A DNA stretch of 64,000 nt from Burkholderiales bacterium 39-55-53 (GCA_002282445.1 NCJK01000002.1:124001-188000); one strand, 5' to 3'. Positions 54,211 to 63,793 are shown, counted from the stretch's first letter. Notes: generated by a model not told the origin, from the letters alone. Program-made: numbers and translations.

Positions 54211-55769
54211 CCCCACTCGGCAACCCCATTCGCTGGACCAGCGCTAGCTGGGTCGCAATTGCTCTGCTGAGCCTGTATTTGGTTCGCCTCGCAGGCGCGC
54301 CTTTGTTTGATGTGGACGAAGGGGCTTTTGCCGAAGCCTCACGCGAAATGTTGACCTCTGGCGATTGGGGGCACACCACCCTCAATGGCGCAGACCGATT
54401 TGACAAGCCCATCTTTATTTATTGGTGCCAAGCCGCCCTGATGGCTGTGTTTGGTACGCATGACTGGGTGGCTCGTTTGCCATCTGCATTGGCAGTACTT
54501 GCTGCCACCCTCGGCGTTTGGCGTTTTGCCGCAAAACAATGGGGCGAAGCGGCTGGGCAACGCGCTGCGTTCATGTTGGGTTCTAGCTTGGGCCTGCTCG
54601 CCATTGGCCGTGCAGCCACTGCCGACGGCATGCTTAATGCATTACTCATCGCAACAGGTTTATGTCTGTGGAACTTTGCCTCCTCTGGGTCACGCATAGC
54701 GCTGCGTTGGGCTTATGTTTGGTGTGGTCTTGGCTTGCTCACCAAAGGCCCTGTGGCCGTGCTGATTCCCGGCGTCACTTTGCTGATTTGGTCTTTGGTC
54801 ACCGACCGCGGTCGTACGGCCCTACAAGCTCTTTGGGAACCCAAAGGTTTGCTGATGTTGCTCGTCATTGCAGTGCCTTGGTATGTCTACGCATTACAAC
54901 GTCATGAAATGGCATTTGTGCAGGGCTTCTTTTTAAAGCACAACGTCGAGCGCTTCACCGGCACGCTTGAGGGACACAGCGGCAATCCGCTTTACTACGT
55001 CATGGTGTTGCCACTTCTGCTCTTGCCGTGGTCACCCTGGTGCGTGCGGGTGCTGGGCAGTTTTCGCACGCAGTGGACCGACCCCTTGCAACGCTTTTTG
55101 TGGATCTGGGTGCTGTTCGTCTTAGGGTTCTTCTCCCTGTCTGGCACCAAACTGCCCCACTACATGCTCTACGGCCTCACGCCGATGGTGTTGCTGATCG
55201 TGGCGCAATCTGTCAAAAACCCAGCCTCGAACGTGTGGCAATCTTTGCTTTGGATCTGTACTGGACTAACCTGTGCCTTGGCGTTTGCCGTGCCAACTAT
55301 CGTGGCTTGGGGCGCCAACACTGTCAAGGACACTTGGGTGCAACCTCTGCTAGCAAGTGCACCCGATGGTTGGGTTGTTCAAATCGCTGCCGCAGGTGTG
55401 GCCATCGCAGGTGTGACGCTTGCCGTCATTCGTCGAGCTGATGCATGGGCCCGCCTGATGGCTTGCGTTTGGTTGGTCAGCATGCTTTGGATTGGCATTG
55501 TGATTCCTTGGTTGGGCCAAGTGCTTCAGGCCCCTTTCCAAGAGGTCGCCACTTGGGCGCGCCAACACCACCCAGAGGTTCGCATTGTGCAATGGCGTAT
55601 GCATCAACCCAGCTTTGCTTTCTACCTTGGCTCACCCACCACAAATCAGCCCCCCTCGGCCACCGATTGGGTCATTGTGCGTCATGACCGCGTGCAAGGC
55701 CTGCCCATGAACCGCTATGAAACAGCACACAGCCATCGTGGCCTGCTGTTGCTCAAGCCTTTGCCATAA
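54207..55769 (+). CDS. GT39-family membrane glycosyltransferase (ArnT-like)
   Basis: 520 residues with about twelve membrane helices. The first periplasmic loop carries the acidic motif DVDEGAFAEASREML (about residues 33-47), and RFDKPIFIYW follows, as in ArnT/PMT-like enzymes. It uses a polyprenyl-phosphate sugar donor on the periplasmic side, probably made by the GT2 enzyme just upstream, and an LPS or lipid acceptor. Confidence 0.9.
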   Translation: MTPLGNPIRWTSASWVAIALLSLYLVRLAGAPLFDVDEGAFAEASREMLTSGDWGHTTLNGADRFDKPIFIYWCQAALMAVFGTHDWVARLPSALAVLAATLGVWRFAAKQWGEAAGQRAAFMLGSSLGLLAIGRAATADGMLNALLIATGLCLWNFASSGSRIALRWAYVWCGLGLLTKGPVAVLIPGVTLLIWSLVTDRGRTALQALWEPKGLLMLLVIAVPWYVYALQRHEMAFVQGFFLKHNVERFTGTLEGHSGNPLYYVMVLPLLLLPWSPWCVRVLGSFRTQWTDPLQRFLWIWVLFVLGFFSLSGTKLPHYMLYGLTPMVLLIVAQSVKNPASNVWQSLLWICTGLTCALAFAVPTIVAWGANTVKDTWVQPLLASAPDGWVVQIAAAGVAIAGVTLAVIRRADAWARLMACVWLVSMLWIGIVIPWLGQVLQAPFQEVATWARQHHPEVRIVQWRMHQPSFAFYLGSPTTNQPPSATDWVIVRHDRVQGLPMNRYETAHSHRGLLLLKPLP

Positions 55770-55791
55770 GCCTCTTGTTGCGCGCTGCCCT

Positions 55792-57330
55792 ATGAACCGC
55801 CCCACCCCTTCCACGCTTGCGATTCTTGTGTTGCTGTCTTGTGCCCTGTTGGCTCTAAGGATGGTTGAATTCACCCTCAGTGGCGCAGGCTTACATGTGG
55901 ATGAGGCCCAGTATTGGTTGTGGTCGCGTGATCTGCAATGGGGCTATTTTTCAAAGCCCCCCGTATTGGTCGCACTCATCTCCACGTCGACGGCAATATT
56001 TGGCAACTCCATCTTGGCCGTCAAAGCCTTGGCCATGACTTGTTGGATTCTGAGCGCTTGGGTGCTGGGTTGGCTAGCCTATCGCATGAGTGGGATACGC
56101 ACCGCCATCTTTGCTGGTGGTTTGTTTTCTACCACCTTGGTCTCTGGTTTATTGGGTCTAAGTGTTACCACTGATGCGCCGCTCACACTGTGCTGGGCGT
56201 TGTGCATGGTCACGCTGTGGGAGGCCGCGCATGCATCGGGCACACGTGCCTCCCTTTGGTGGATGGCCTGTGGCTTGAGCTTGGGACTGGGTGTGCTGTC
56301 GAAGTACAGCGCATTGGCTTTAGGAATTTCTGCCGTTTGGCTGTTAGTCGCCGCCCCATCCACCCAACGTCGCTCTGTCTTTTTAGGCGGATTGCTTGCC
56401 AGCGCAGTGGCGGTTCTGGTGTTGGTACCGCACCTACTTTGGAATATGGCTAACCATTGGCCCACTGCTCAACACACGCTGGAGATCACCGTGCAAGAGA
56501 CAGGCTCAACCGTCGCCAAGGGCGCTGGCGGTTGGCGACGTGCATTGACTTCAGGCCTTGAGTTTTCGCTAGGGCAGCTGCTCATCTTGGGCCCTAGCAT
56601 GTGGCTGGTGCTCTTTTGGGTTTGGCGCAAACCACACACCAACGTGACTGCCGCAACAAGCACCAGCAGCCAAGCAGCAGCCATTTGGTCAACTCGCACC
56701 TATGCCTTGGCTTTTGCGTTTCCTATTTTGGCGCTTGGCTTGATTCAGGCACTGAAATCCAAAGCTCTGATCAACTGGTCAGTACCCATGACCTTGGGTA
56801 TGTGCTTGTGGCTGGCTTATTGGGCAAATGAGAAAGTGCTTTCCCTTCATCGTTTCGTCTGGGCCTGCCTCACGGGCGTCTTGCTGAGCGGCTTGATTGC
56901 CACGGGCGGAGACATCAAACAATGGGTGGGGATACAAACCCAAGCTCACCAATCCAAATGGGATATTTGGGGACGTATGCGCGGTTGGGATGAGTCATTG
57001 CAGACGCTCAAGCCATCGCTTGAGCCCTACCGTGATGTACCTTGGCTGACAGGCGACCGCAGCACATTGGTTCAAACGGCCTACAGCCTTCGTTCGTTAC
57101 AACCCAAGCTCTATGCTTGGAACAGCGATGGCAGCGTCCATCACCACTTTGAATGGAAGCAAGCTTGGCCTGCTGATGCAGACGCAAAAGCTGTGATATG
57201 GCTCAACCCCAATGCACCGCACCCACTTTTGCTCCAGAGCTACCCTAAGGCACGCCTTCTTGCCGAAGCAACGTCTGGACGCATCACCCTACAGGCTTGG
57301 CTCCTTGAAACACAAGGCGCTCAGCCATGA
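55792..57330 (+). CDS. GT39-family membrane glycosyltransferase (second copy)
   Basis: 512 residues from the ATG at 55792. The acidic loop motif is HVDEAQYWLWSRDLQWGYFS followed by KPP, a different subgroup from the preceding gene and close to Rgt-type enzymes. About ten to twelve membrane helices and a soluble C-terminal domain. ATGA overlap with the downstream PAP2 gene. Having two GT39 transferases suggests two attachment sites for the sugar. Confidence 0.9.
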   Translation: MNRPTPSTLAILVLLSCALLALRMVEFTLSGAGLHVDEAQYWLWSRDLQWGYFSKPPVLVALISTSTAIFGNSILAVKALAMTCWILSAWVLGWLAYRMSGIRTAIFAGGLFSTTLVSGLLGLSVTTDAPLTLCWALCMVTLWEAAHASGTRASLWWMACGLSLGLGVLSKYSALALGISAVWLLVAAPSTQRRSVFLGGLLASAVAVLVLVPHLLWNMANHWPTAQHTLEITVQETGSTVAKGAGGWRRALTSGLEFSLGQLLILGPSMWLVLFWVWRKPHTNVTAATSTSSQAAAIWSTRTYALAFAFPILALGLIQALKSKALINWSVPMTLGMCLWLAYWANEKVLSLHRFVWACLTGVLLSGLIATGGDIKQWVGIQTQAHQSKWDIWGRMRGWDESLQTLKPSLEPYRDVPWLTGDRSTLVQTAYSLRSLQPKLYAWNSDGSVHHHFEWKQAWPADADAKAVIWLNPNAPHPLLLQSYPKARLLAEATSGRITLQAWLLETQGAQP

Positions 57331-58013
57331 CGCATCCTCAGCGAGTTGAGGTGCGCATCTGGCTCGCACTGAGCCTGCTTTGCATCTCTGTCTATTTGTT
57401 GTGGCCAACACTTGACCTACAAGTTGCGCAGTTGTTTTACATCCCCAATGTTGGGTTTGTGGCCGATCAATGGCCTTGGGTCAGCACTTGGCACATGAGC
57501 GTTCCTTGGGTTGGACGTGCCATGCTGGTCGGGGGATTGTTGGTGTGGTTTGTCGGACGGCGTTTCAGTTCACCCGCCTTACGACGCAAAGCCATTGCCT
57601 TGAGCCTATGTCTCATCGTCGGTCTATGGCTCATCTTGCATGTTGGCTTCAAGGACAACTGGGGGCGCGCTCGACCCAGCCAAGTCAGCGCACTGAGCGG
57701 AACCGAAATCTACACATCCCCCCTGATTCCAAGTAACGGCTGTGAACGCAATTGCTCATTCATGAGCGGACATGCTGGCACAGGCTTTGTGCTCATCGCT
57801 GTTGGCGCACTCGCCACCACGCGCACACGCCGACGCTGGCTGGTCATTGGCTGGACTGCGGGCTTGACGCTGGGGCTGATTCGCATGGCCCAAGGCGGTC
57901 ACTTTTTGGGTGATGTGCTTTTTGGCGGCTTGTTGTTGTGGGGCTGCGCCTGGACCACACGCTGGTTTTATGTGCACTGGCGAGCGCACCGCAGGTTCAA
58001 AACCCACGGCTGA
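57327..58013 (+). CDS. PAP2-family lipid A phosphatase-like protein
   Basis: 228 residues with about six membrane helices. Motifs: KDNWGRARP (about residues 108-116), NCSFMSGHAGTGFV (SGH, about 143-156) and RMAQGGHFLGDVLFGG (about 184-199). The spacing and the CSF-SGH form recall LpxF/LpxE lipid A phosphatases more than undecaprenyl-diphosphate phosphatase. It may free a lipid A position for sugar addition. Confidence 0.85.
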   Translation: MTHPQRVEVRIWLALSLLCISVYLLWPTLDLQVAQLFYIPNVGFVADQWPWVSTWHMSVPWVGRAMLVGGLLVWFVGRRFSSPALRRKAIALSLCLIVGLWLILHVGFKDNWGRARPSQVSALSGTEIYTSPLIPSNGCERNCSFMSGHAGTGFVLIAVGALATTRTRRRWLVIGWTAGLTLGLIRMAQGGHFLGDVLFGGLLLWGCAWTTRWFYVHWRAHRRFKTHG

Positions 58014-58045
58014 TTGGCCTTGACTTTTTGCGGGACAATCACCGC

Positions 58046-59053
58046 ATGAAAGTACTCCTCACTGGTTGCGCCGGCTTCATTGGCATGCATGCAGCTCAAC
58101 GACTCATTGCCCGTGGCGATGATGTGGTTGGCATTGACAACTTCACCCCCTATTACGACGTCAAGCTCAAGCACGCGCGCATGCAGCAACTGCTGGACAA
58201 GCCTAATTTCCGTTTCATCGAAGAAGACTTGGTCAATATGGCTGCCATTGAGAGCCAGTTGGGTACTTGGCGTCCCGATGTCATTCTTCACCTCGCCGCT
58301 CAACCTGGCGTGCGCTACTCCATCGACTATCCGCATGTGTATGCGCAATCAAATCTGGTCGCTTTCTTGAACATTCTCGAATGGTCGCGCCACTGGCAAG
58401 TCAAACACCTAACCTACGCCAGTAGCTCCAGCGTGTATGGTGGCAATGAAAAACTCCCTTTCAAAGAGACAGACCCCGTCGACCATCCCGTCAGTTTGTA
58501 CGCTGCCACCAAGCGTGCCAACGAACTGATGGCGCATACCTACAGCCATTTGTACGGCACGCCCACCACTGGCTTACGCTTCTTCACGGTCTATGGCCCT
58601 TGGGGACGTCCCGACATGGCTCCCTTCAAATTTGCGGATGCCATCATCAAAGGGCAACCCATCGAAATCTACAACCACGGCCAGCAAATGCGTGACTTCA
58701 CCTACGTGGACGACATCGTCGAATCCACCCTGCGTGTGCTCGACAGACCACCCGTAGCTCAAACGTTTGCCAAAGGCCAAGAGCCTGGTTGCGCTGAGAG
58801 TTGGGCACCTTACCGCGTGTTCAACATTGGCAATTCAGATCCTGTGCAGCTCATGGACTTCGTCCACACCATTGAGCAAGCGGTGGGTGTTGAAGCCAAC
58901 AAGATCATGAAACCTGCGCAACCTGGGGACGTGACGGCTACGTTTGCCGACACCACCCAGCTAGAAGCTCACATTGGATTTACACCAGCCACCCCCTTGA
59001 GTACTGGCATTGAAAAGTTTGTCGCTTGGTATCGCGACTATTACAAAGCATAA
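58046..59053 (+). CDS. NAD-dependent epimerase, probable UDP-glucuronate 4-epimerase
   Basis: 335 residues, extended short-chain dehydrogenase. The start KVLLTGCAGFIGMHAAQRL holds the GxxGxxG loop, and DNFTPYYDVKLKHAR (about residues 33-47) is characteristic of UDP-GlcA 4-epimerases (LpsL/Cap1J type). The catalytic YAATK is at about residues 152-156, and YGPWGRPDMAPFKF binds substrate. It converts UDP-glucuronate from Ugd to UDP-galacturonate. ATG at 58046; the longer open frame from 57938 overlaps the PAP2 gene and is rejected. Confidence 0.92.
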   Translation: MKVLLTGCAGFIGMHAAQRLIARGDDVVGIDNFTPYYDVKLKHARMQQLLDKPNFRFIEEDLVNMAAIESQLGTWRPDVILHLAAQPGVRYSIDYPHVYAQSNLVAFLNILEWSRHWQVKHLTYASSSSVYGGNEKLPFKETDPVDHPVSLYAATKRANELMAHTYSHLYGTPTTGLRFFTVYGPWGRPDMAPFKFADAIIKGQPIEIYNHGQQMRDFTYVDDIVESTLRVLDRPPVAQTFAKGQEPGCAESWAPYRVFNIGNSDPVQLMDFVHTIEQAVGVEANKIMKPAQPGDVTATFADTTQLEAHIGFTPATPLSTGIEKFVAWYRDYYKA

Positions 59054-59110
59054 AGAATCGAATAGTTAGATGCTCAAGGCATAATGATTGGCAAATTACA
59101 AAGCCACGCC

Positions 59111-60052
59111 ATGAACCTACATCAGTTTCGTTTCGTACAAGAAGCCGTCCGCCGCAACCTCAACCTCACCGAGGTGGCCAAGTCGCTGCACACCTCGCAG
59201 CCCGGCGTTTCAAAGGCCATCATTGAGTTGGAAGAAGAGCTGGGCATCGAAATCTTCTCGCGCCACGGCAAGCGCCTCAAGCGCGTGACCGAGCCCGGCC
59301 AGCATGTGCTGCGTAGCATCGAAGTCATCTTGCGCGAAGTAGGCAACCTCAAACGCATCGGCGAGCAGTTCAGCGCTGAAGACAGCGGCACTTTGTCGAT
59401 TGCCACCACCCACACCCAAGCCCGCTACGTGCTGCCCGTTCCTGTGGCCAAGCTGCGTGATGCCTACCCCAAAGTGAACATCAGCCTGCACCAAGGTGCA
59501 CCCTCACAAGTGGCGCAAATGGTGATGGACGAAGTGGCTGAGATTGGCATTGCCACCGAGTCGCTCTCTGAATACCCCGAGCTGGTCACCCTGCCCTGCT
59601 ACGAGTGGGAACACATGTTGGTCATCCCAAAGTCACACCCGCTTGCTGGCAAAGTCCGTATCACTTTGGAAGACTTGGCGGCTGAACCCATCATCACCTA
59701 TCACCCTTCTTTCACAGGTCGCACACGCATTGACAAAGCTTTTGCTGCCAAAAACCTCACGCCACGCATTGCGCTTGAGGCGATTGACTCTGACGTGATC
59801 AAGACCTATGTGCGCTTAGGCTTGGGCGTGGGCATCGTGGCCGAAATGGCTGTGAAAGATGGCTTGGACAACGACTTGGTGGCTCGCCCCGCCTCGCTGC
59901 TGTTTGGCAAAAACGTGGCGCGTATTGCGTTCAAGCGCAGCGCCTACATTCGCCACTTTGTGTATGACTTTGCTGCACTCTTGAGCGACCGCCTCGACCG
60001 CAACCTCATCATGAAGGCCCTCGACGGCCATCCAACTGATTTCAATATGTGA
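59111..60052 (+). CDS. CysB-family LysR-type transcriptional regulator
   Basis: 313 residues from MNLHQFRFV (ATG 59111); an upstream ATG at 59084 adds nine. The winged HTH is NLTEVAKSLHTSQPGVSKAI (about residues 19-38), and the effector domain has ATTHTQARYVLP and FTGRTRID, as in CysB/Cbl. CysB regulators activate sulfate or sulfonate assimilation with O-acetylserine-type inducers. No cys operon is adjacent, so the regulon cannot be read here. Confidence 0.92.
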   Translation: MNLHQFRFVQEAVRRNLNLTEVAKSLHTSQPGVSKAIIELEEELGIEIFSRHGKRLKRVTEPGQHVLRSIEVILREVGNLKRIGEQFSAEDSGTLSIATTHTQARYVLPVPVAKLRDAYPKVNISLHQGAPSQVAQMVMDEVAEIGIATESLSEYPELVTLPCYEWEHMLVIPKSHPLAGKVRITLEDLAAEPIITYHPSFTGRTRIDKAFAAKNLTPRIALEAIDSDVIKTYVRLGLGVGIVAEMAVKDGLDNDLVARPASLLFGKNVARIAFKRSAYIRHFVYDFAALLSDRLDRNLIMKALDGHPTDFNM

Positions 60053-60060
60053 CCCCCGTG

Positions 60061-61224
60061 ATGACTACACCACACCTCGACACCAAGTTCCCCAAAATCG
60101 GCACCACCATCTTCACGGTCATGTCGGCTTTGGCCGCTGAGAAAAATGCCGTCAACCTCGGCCAAGGCTTCCCCGACTTTGACTGCGACCCCAAACTCGT
60201 GGCCTGCGTGAACGACGCCATGACCCACGGCCTCAACCAATACCCGCCCATGACCGGCGTGCCTGCGCTGCGTGAAGCTGTGGCTGACAAGATTGAATCG
60301 CTTTATCAGCACCGCTACGACCCCACCAGCGAAATCACCATCACAGCGGGCGCAACCCAAGCCATCCTCAGCATCATCTTGGCGGTCGTGCGTGCAGGTG
60401 ATGAGGTGATCGTGCTCGAACCCTGCTACGACAGCTACATCCCCAACATCGACATGGCGGGCGGCGTGGCCGTGTGCGTGCCGCTCACCCCCGGCACATT
60501 CCGTCCTGACTTCGACAAGATCGCAGCGGCCATCACACCCAAGACCCGTGCCATCATCGTCAACAGCCCGCACAACCCCAGCGCCACCGTGTGGACGCGC
60601 GAGGAAATGCTCAAGCTGCAAGAACTGCTCGCCCCCACCAACATCGTGCTCATCAGTGATGAGGTCTACGAGCACATGGTCTACACGCCACTGAAGCACC
60701 TCAGTGCGTCAAGCTTTCCTGGCTTGGCTGAGCGTGCTTTCATCGTGTCGAGCTTTGGCAAAACTTTCCATGTCACCGGCTGGAAAATTGGCTACGTCGC
60801 AGCACCTGCGGCGTACAGCGCCGAGTTCCGCAAGGTACACCAGTTCAACGTATTCACCGTCAACACCCCTGTGCAACACGGCTTGGCCGCGTTCCTCAAA
60901 GACCCACAGCCCTACTTGCAACTGCCAGCTTTCTACGCCGCCAAGCGCGACCTGTTTCGCCAAGGTTTGGCGCAAACCAAGTTTGAGTTGTTGCCGTCTG
61001 AGGGCAGCTACTTTCAGTGCGTGCGCATCGACAAACTAGGCGTACCAGAGAAAGACCTGAGCGAAGCCGACTTCTGCAAATGGCTCACATCCGAAATTGG
61101 CGTAGCAGCCATTCCCCTATCTGCCTTTTATGCCGATGGTTTTGACCAACGCGTTGTGCGCTTTTGCTTTGCCAAAAAGGATGAGACCTTGAAACTCGCC
61201 CTTGGCCGACTGGCCCGTTTGTGA
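60061..61224 (+). CDS. PLP-dependent aminotransferase (YbdL/kynurenine-type)
   Basis: 387 residues from the ATG at 60061 (an in-frame GTG at 60049 is less likely). Class I aminotransferase fold: VNLGQGFPDFDCDP, NQYPPMTGVPALREAVADK, quoted as NQYPPMTGVPALRE, AGATQAILSIILAVV, NSPHNPSAT and SFGKTFHVTGWKIGY with the PLP lysine (about residue 238). This matches the methionine/kynurenine-oxoglutarate aminotransferase branch. Exact amino donor unknown. Confidence 0.9.
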   Translation: MTTPHLDTKFPKIGTTIFTVMSALAAEKNAVNLGQGFPDFDCDPKLVACVNDAMTHGLNQYPPMTGVPALREAVADKIESLYQHRYDPTSEITITAGATQAILSIILAVVRAGDEVIVLEPCYDSYIPNIDMAGGVAVCVPLTPGTFRPDFDKIAAAITPKTRAIIVNSPHNPSATVWTREEMLKLQELLAPTNIVLISDEVYEHMVYTPLKHLSASSFPGLAERAFIVSSFGKTFHVTGWKIGYVAAPAAYSAEFRKVHQFNVFTVNTPVQHGLAAFLKDPQPYLQLPAFYAAKRDLFRQGLAQTKFELLPSEGSYFQCVRIDKLGVPEKDLSEADFCKWLTSEIGVAAIPLSAFYADGFDQRVVRFCFAKKDETLKLALGRLARL

Positions 61225-61234
61225 TGATGCACCT

Positions 61235-61861
61235 ATGAAAGTCATCGTCGTTGCCAACCCCAAAGGGGGCGCTGGCAAATCCACCCTGTCCACAAACATT
61301 GCCGGCTACTTTGCCAGTCAAAGCCATCGCGTCATGCTGGGTGATGCGGACACTCAGCAGTCCTCTAGGCTCTGGCTGCAACAGCGCCCTGATGTGCTGC
61401 CCAAAATTTCGACGTGGGAATACGAGGCCGACCTTGTGCTCACAGCCAAACCTCCTGCAGGTACCACCCATGTGGTGATCGATACACCTGGCGGCATTCA
61501 TGGCTGGCGACTGAAGGAAGTGATCCTGCGCGCAGACAAAGTCATCGTGCCCGTCATGCCTAGCTTGTTTGACATGCACGCCACGCAAGACTTTTTGAAA
61601 CAGCTGGTAGAGATCACCAAAGGCATCCCCACTGATGTACGCGTCATTGGCAACCGCGTGGATGCGCGCACCATCTCGGCGTCTAACCTGCGCAAATTTG
61701 TGGAGTCACTCGACGTGCAAGTGCTCAGCTATTTGCGCGACACGCAATACTACTTGCACATGGCGGCACACGGCTTGTCGTTGTTTGACATCACGCCGTC
61801 TAAAGTGCAAAAAGACTTGGAGCAGTGGCAGCCCATTTGCCAGTGGCTCGATGCAGACTAA
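61235..61861 (+). CDS. ParA-family ATPase
   Basis: 208 residues from the ATG at 61235. The deviant Walker A is NPKGGAGKST (residues 8-17), switch I includes DADTQQSS (about 39-46) and switch II VVIDTPGG (about 74-81). No parB or parS-like repeats are visible nearby. Short orphan ParA proteins of this kind position diverse cell cargos. It overlaps or abuts the SenB-like gene. Confidence 0.87.
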   Translation: MKVIVVANPKGGAGKSTLSTNIAGYFASQSHRVMLGDADTQQSSRLWLQQRPDVLPKISTWEYEADLVLTAKPPAGTTHVVIDTPGGIHGWRLKEVILRADKVIVPVMPSLFDMHATQDFLKQLVEITKGIPTDVRVIGNRVDARTISASNLRKFVESLDVQVLSYLRDTQYYLHMAAHGLSLFDITPSKVQKDLEQWQPICQWLDAD

Positions 61862-61865
61862 ACGC

Positions 61866-62837
61866 ATGCCCACCTTGTGCATCGTTAGCCCTGCCTTGGC
61901 AGATGCCAACAACGGCAATTGGCAAACCGCCCAACGCTGGGCGCACATGCTGGCGAAGCAATACCAAACCCGCATCAGCACGGCATGGCCCGATGGTCAA
62001 GATGCCGATGTGCTAGTGGCCTTGCATGCCCGCCGCTCTGCCCCGTCTATCGCGGCATGGGCACAAACACACCCCACGCGTCCCTTGGTGGTGGCCCTCA
62101 CAGGCACAGACCTGTACCACGACATTCACCACGATGCCGATGCCAAAAGATCGCTGCAGCTAGCGCATGCCCTCATCATATTGCAGGACCTTGGCTTGGC
62201 AGAACTACCCCATGCCTTGCATAACAAAGCGCATGTGATTTACCAATCCAGCACTGCGCTGCCCAGCGTCACTAAAACCACTGCGCATTTGCGTGTGCTG
62301 ATGGTGGGCCACTTGCGTGATGAAAAAAATCCACAGCTGCTCTGGCAAGCTGCGCAAGCCCTGAACGCAGACGATGGCATTTACATCGACCACATTGGCA
62401 AAGCCCTCAACCCCGCACTGGCGCAACAAGCCCAAAGCGTGGCCAGCCAATGCCCTCACTACCGCTGGTTGGGTGAGCAGCCACACGCACACACACGCCG
62501 CAGCATTCAGCGCGCCCATGTGCTGGTGCATCCCAGCCACTTAGAGGGTGGCGCACACGTCATCATGGAAGCGGTGCAAAGCGGCACACCTGTGCTAGCT
62601 TCTCGCGTGCCAGGCAATGTGGGCATGTTGGGCGCTGACTATGCAGGCTACTTCGAACCCGGCAACGCAGCCCAATTGGCAGACCTGCTGCGCCAATGCC
62701 AACGCACCCAAACACAGCCCGACGGTTTGTTGGCCCAACTGACACAAGCGTGTCACGGGCGTGCGCCACTCTTTCAGCCCGAGCATGAACAAGCCAGCTT
62801 GTGCACACTGCTGGATTCACTGACACGCACCGAATGA
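61866..62837 (+). CDS. senB: SenB-like selenosugar synthase / TIGR04348 glycosyltransferase
   Basis: 323 residues from the ATG at 61866; the ATG at 61851 is an alternative that overlaps parA. GT4-like fold: the start TLCIVSPALADANNGNWQTA holds the NNGNWQTA block typical of the family, then VVALTGTDLYHDI, VLMVGHLRDEKNPQLLW and VHPSHLEGGAHVIMEAVQSG. The family was shown to make a selenosugar from selenophosphate and UDP-GlcNAc in selenoneine synthesis, together with SenA and SenC. Neither partner is in the window, so function here is inferred. ATGA overlap with the next gene. Confidence 0.75.
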   Translation: MPTLCIVSPALADANNGNWQTAQRWAHMLAKQYQTRISTAWPDGQDADVLVALHARRSAPSIAAWAQTHPTRPLVVALTGTDLYHDIHHDADAKRSLQLAHALIILQDLGLAELPHALHNKAHVIYQSSTALPSVTKTTAHLRVLMVGHLRDEKNPQLLWQAAQALNADDGIYIDHIGKALNPALAQQAQSVASQCPHYRWLGEQPHAHTRRSIQRAHVLVHPSHLEGGAHVIMEAVQSGTPVLASRVPGNVGMLGADYAGYFEPGNAAQLADLLRQCQRTQTQPDGLLAQLTQACHGRAPLFQPEHEQASLCTLLDSLTRTE

Positions 62838-63793
62838 CTCACCTGCATCGCCGACAACTCTTGGGCCTCATGGGCCGCATCAGCCTTTTGGCATGCACAC
62901 CATTACCGCTGACCGTGTCAGCTCAAAACCAAAAAGCCAACCTAGGCCGCTTGGTCATCATTGGTGGAGCCGAAGACCGCAAGCAAGACCGCATCATCTT
63001 GCGCAAATTCTTAGAACTCAGCGGCGGGCCGAACGCCAAAATTCGTGTCATCACAGCCGCCAGTGGCGTGCCCGACATGGTGTGGGCCAGCTACCAAGCT
63101 GTGTTTCAAGACCTTGGCGCACTCAACTGCGAAGTAGTACCCATGCTCACCCGAGCTGATGCATCCAAGCCAGACGTGGTCAGCATGCTGGCCGAGGCTG
63201 ATGGCATCTTCATCACGGGCGGCGACCAAAACCGCCTCATGCAAGCCATTTGGGAATCTCCCGCAGCACAAGCCATGCACCGTGCATTTCATCTGAACGG
63301 CACATGCATTGCAGGTACCAGTGCAGGCGCGGCTGTGATGTCGCGCCACATGTTGGCCGAAGGTGCGCCCACCCCTTCCCCTGAAAAAGACACCGTACTC
63401 ATGGACATCGGCCTGAGCTTCATGCCCAACGCCATCGTGGACCAGCACTTCTCACAACGCCACCGCTTGAGCCGTTTGCTCTCGGCCTTAGCCCAGCGGC
63501 CCGACCTGCTGGGTGTGGGCATTGACGAAGACACCGCCTTGATCATCGAACCTAATCAATCGGTAGAAGTTGTGGGCCGTGGCGCGGTGACCTTGGTCGA
63601 CCCACGCCGCATGCGCAGCAACTTTGACAAAGCCGAAGAAGGCGACAAACTCGAAATGCTCGGCCTTCAACTGCACCTGCTCCCTGCAGGTAGCCGCTAT
63701 GTGCTGGCCAACACACCCAAGAACCGTAAACCCGCAGTGCCGTTTTGGGATGCGCTATCGGTGTTGGCTAAGACGGGAGCCATGCGCGGCTAA
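62834..63793 (+). CDS. Exported cyanophycinase-like S51 peptidase
   Basis: 319 residues. The start THLHRRQLLGLMGRISLLAC combines RR with a hydrophobic stretch, resembling a twin-arginine or lipoprotein signal. The catalytic domain has GRLVIIGGAEDRK, FITGGDQNRL and the nucleophile Ser at about 163 in IAGTSAGAAVMS, then VDQHFSQRHRLSRLL. Cyanophycinases split the Asp-Arg storage polymer to dipeptides. No cyanophycin synthetase is in view, so it may act on external polymer. Coupled to the SenB-like gene. Confidence 0.88.
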   Translation: MTHLHRRQLLGLMGRISLLACTPLPLTVSAQNQKANLGRLVIIGGAEDRKQDRIILRKFLELSGGPNAKIRVITAASGVPDMVWASYQAVFQDLGALNCEVVPMLTRADASKPDVVSMLAEADGIFITGGDQNRLMQAIWESPAAQAMHRAFHLNGTCIAGTSAGAAVMSRHMLAEGAPTPSPEKDTVLMDIGLSFMPNAIVDQHFSQRHRLSRLLSALAQRPDLLGVGIDEDTALIIEPNQSVEVVGRGAVTLVDPRRMRSNFDKAEEGDKLEMLGLQLHLLPAGSRYVLANTPKNRKPAVPFWDALSVLAKTGAMRG

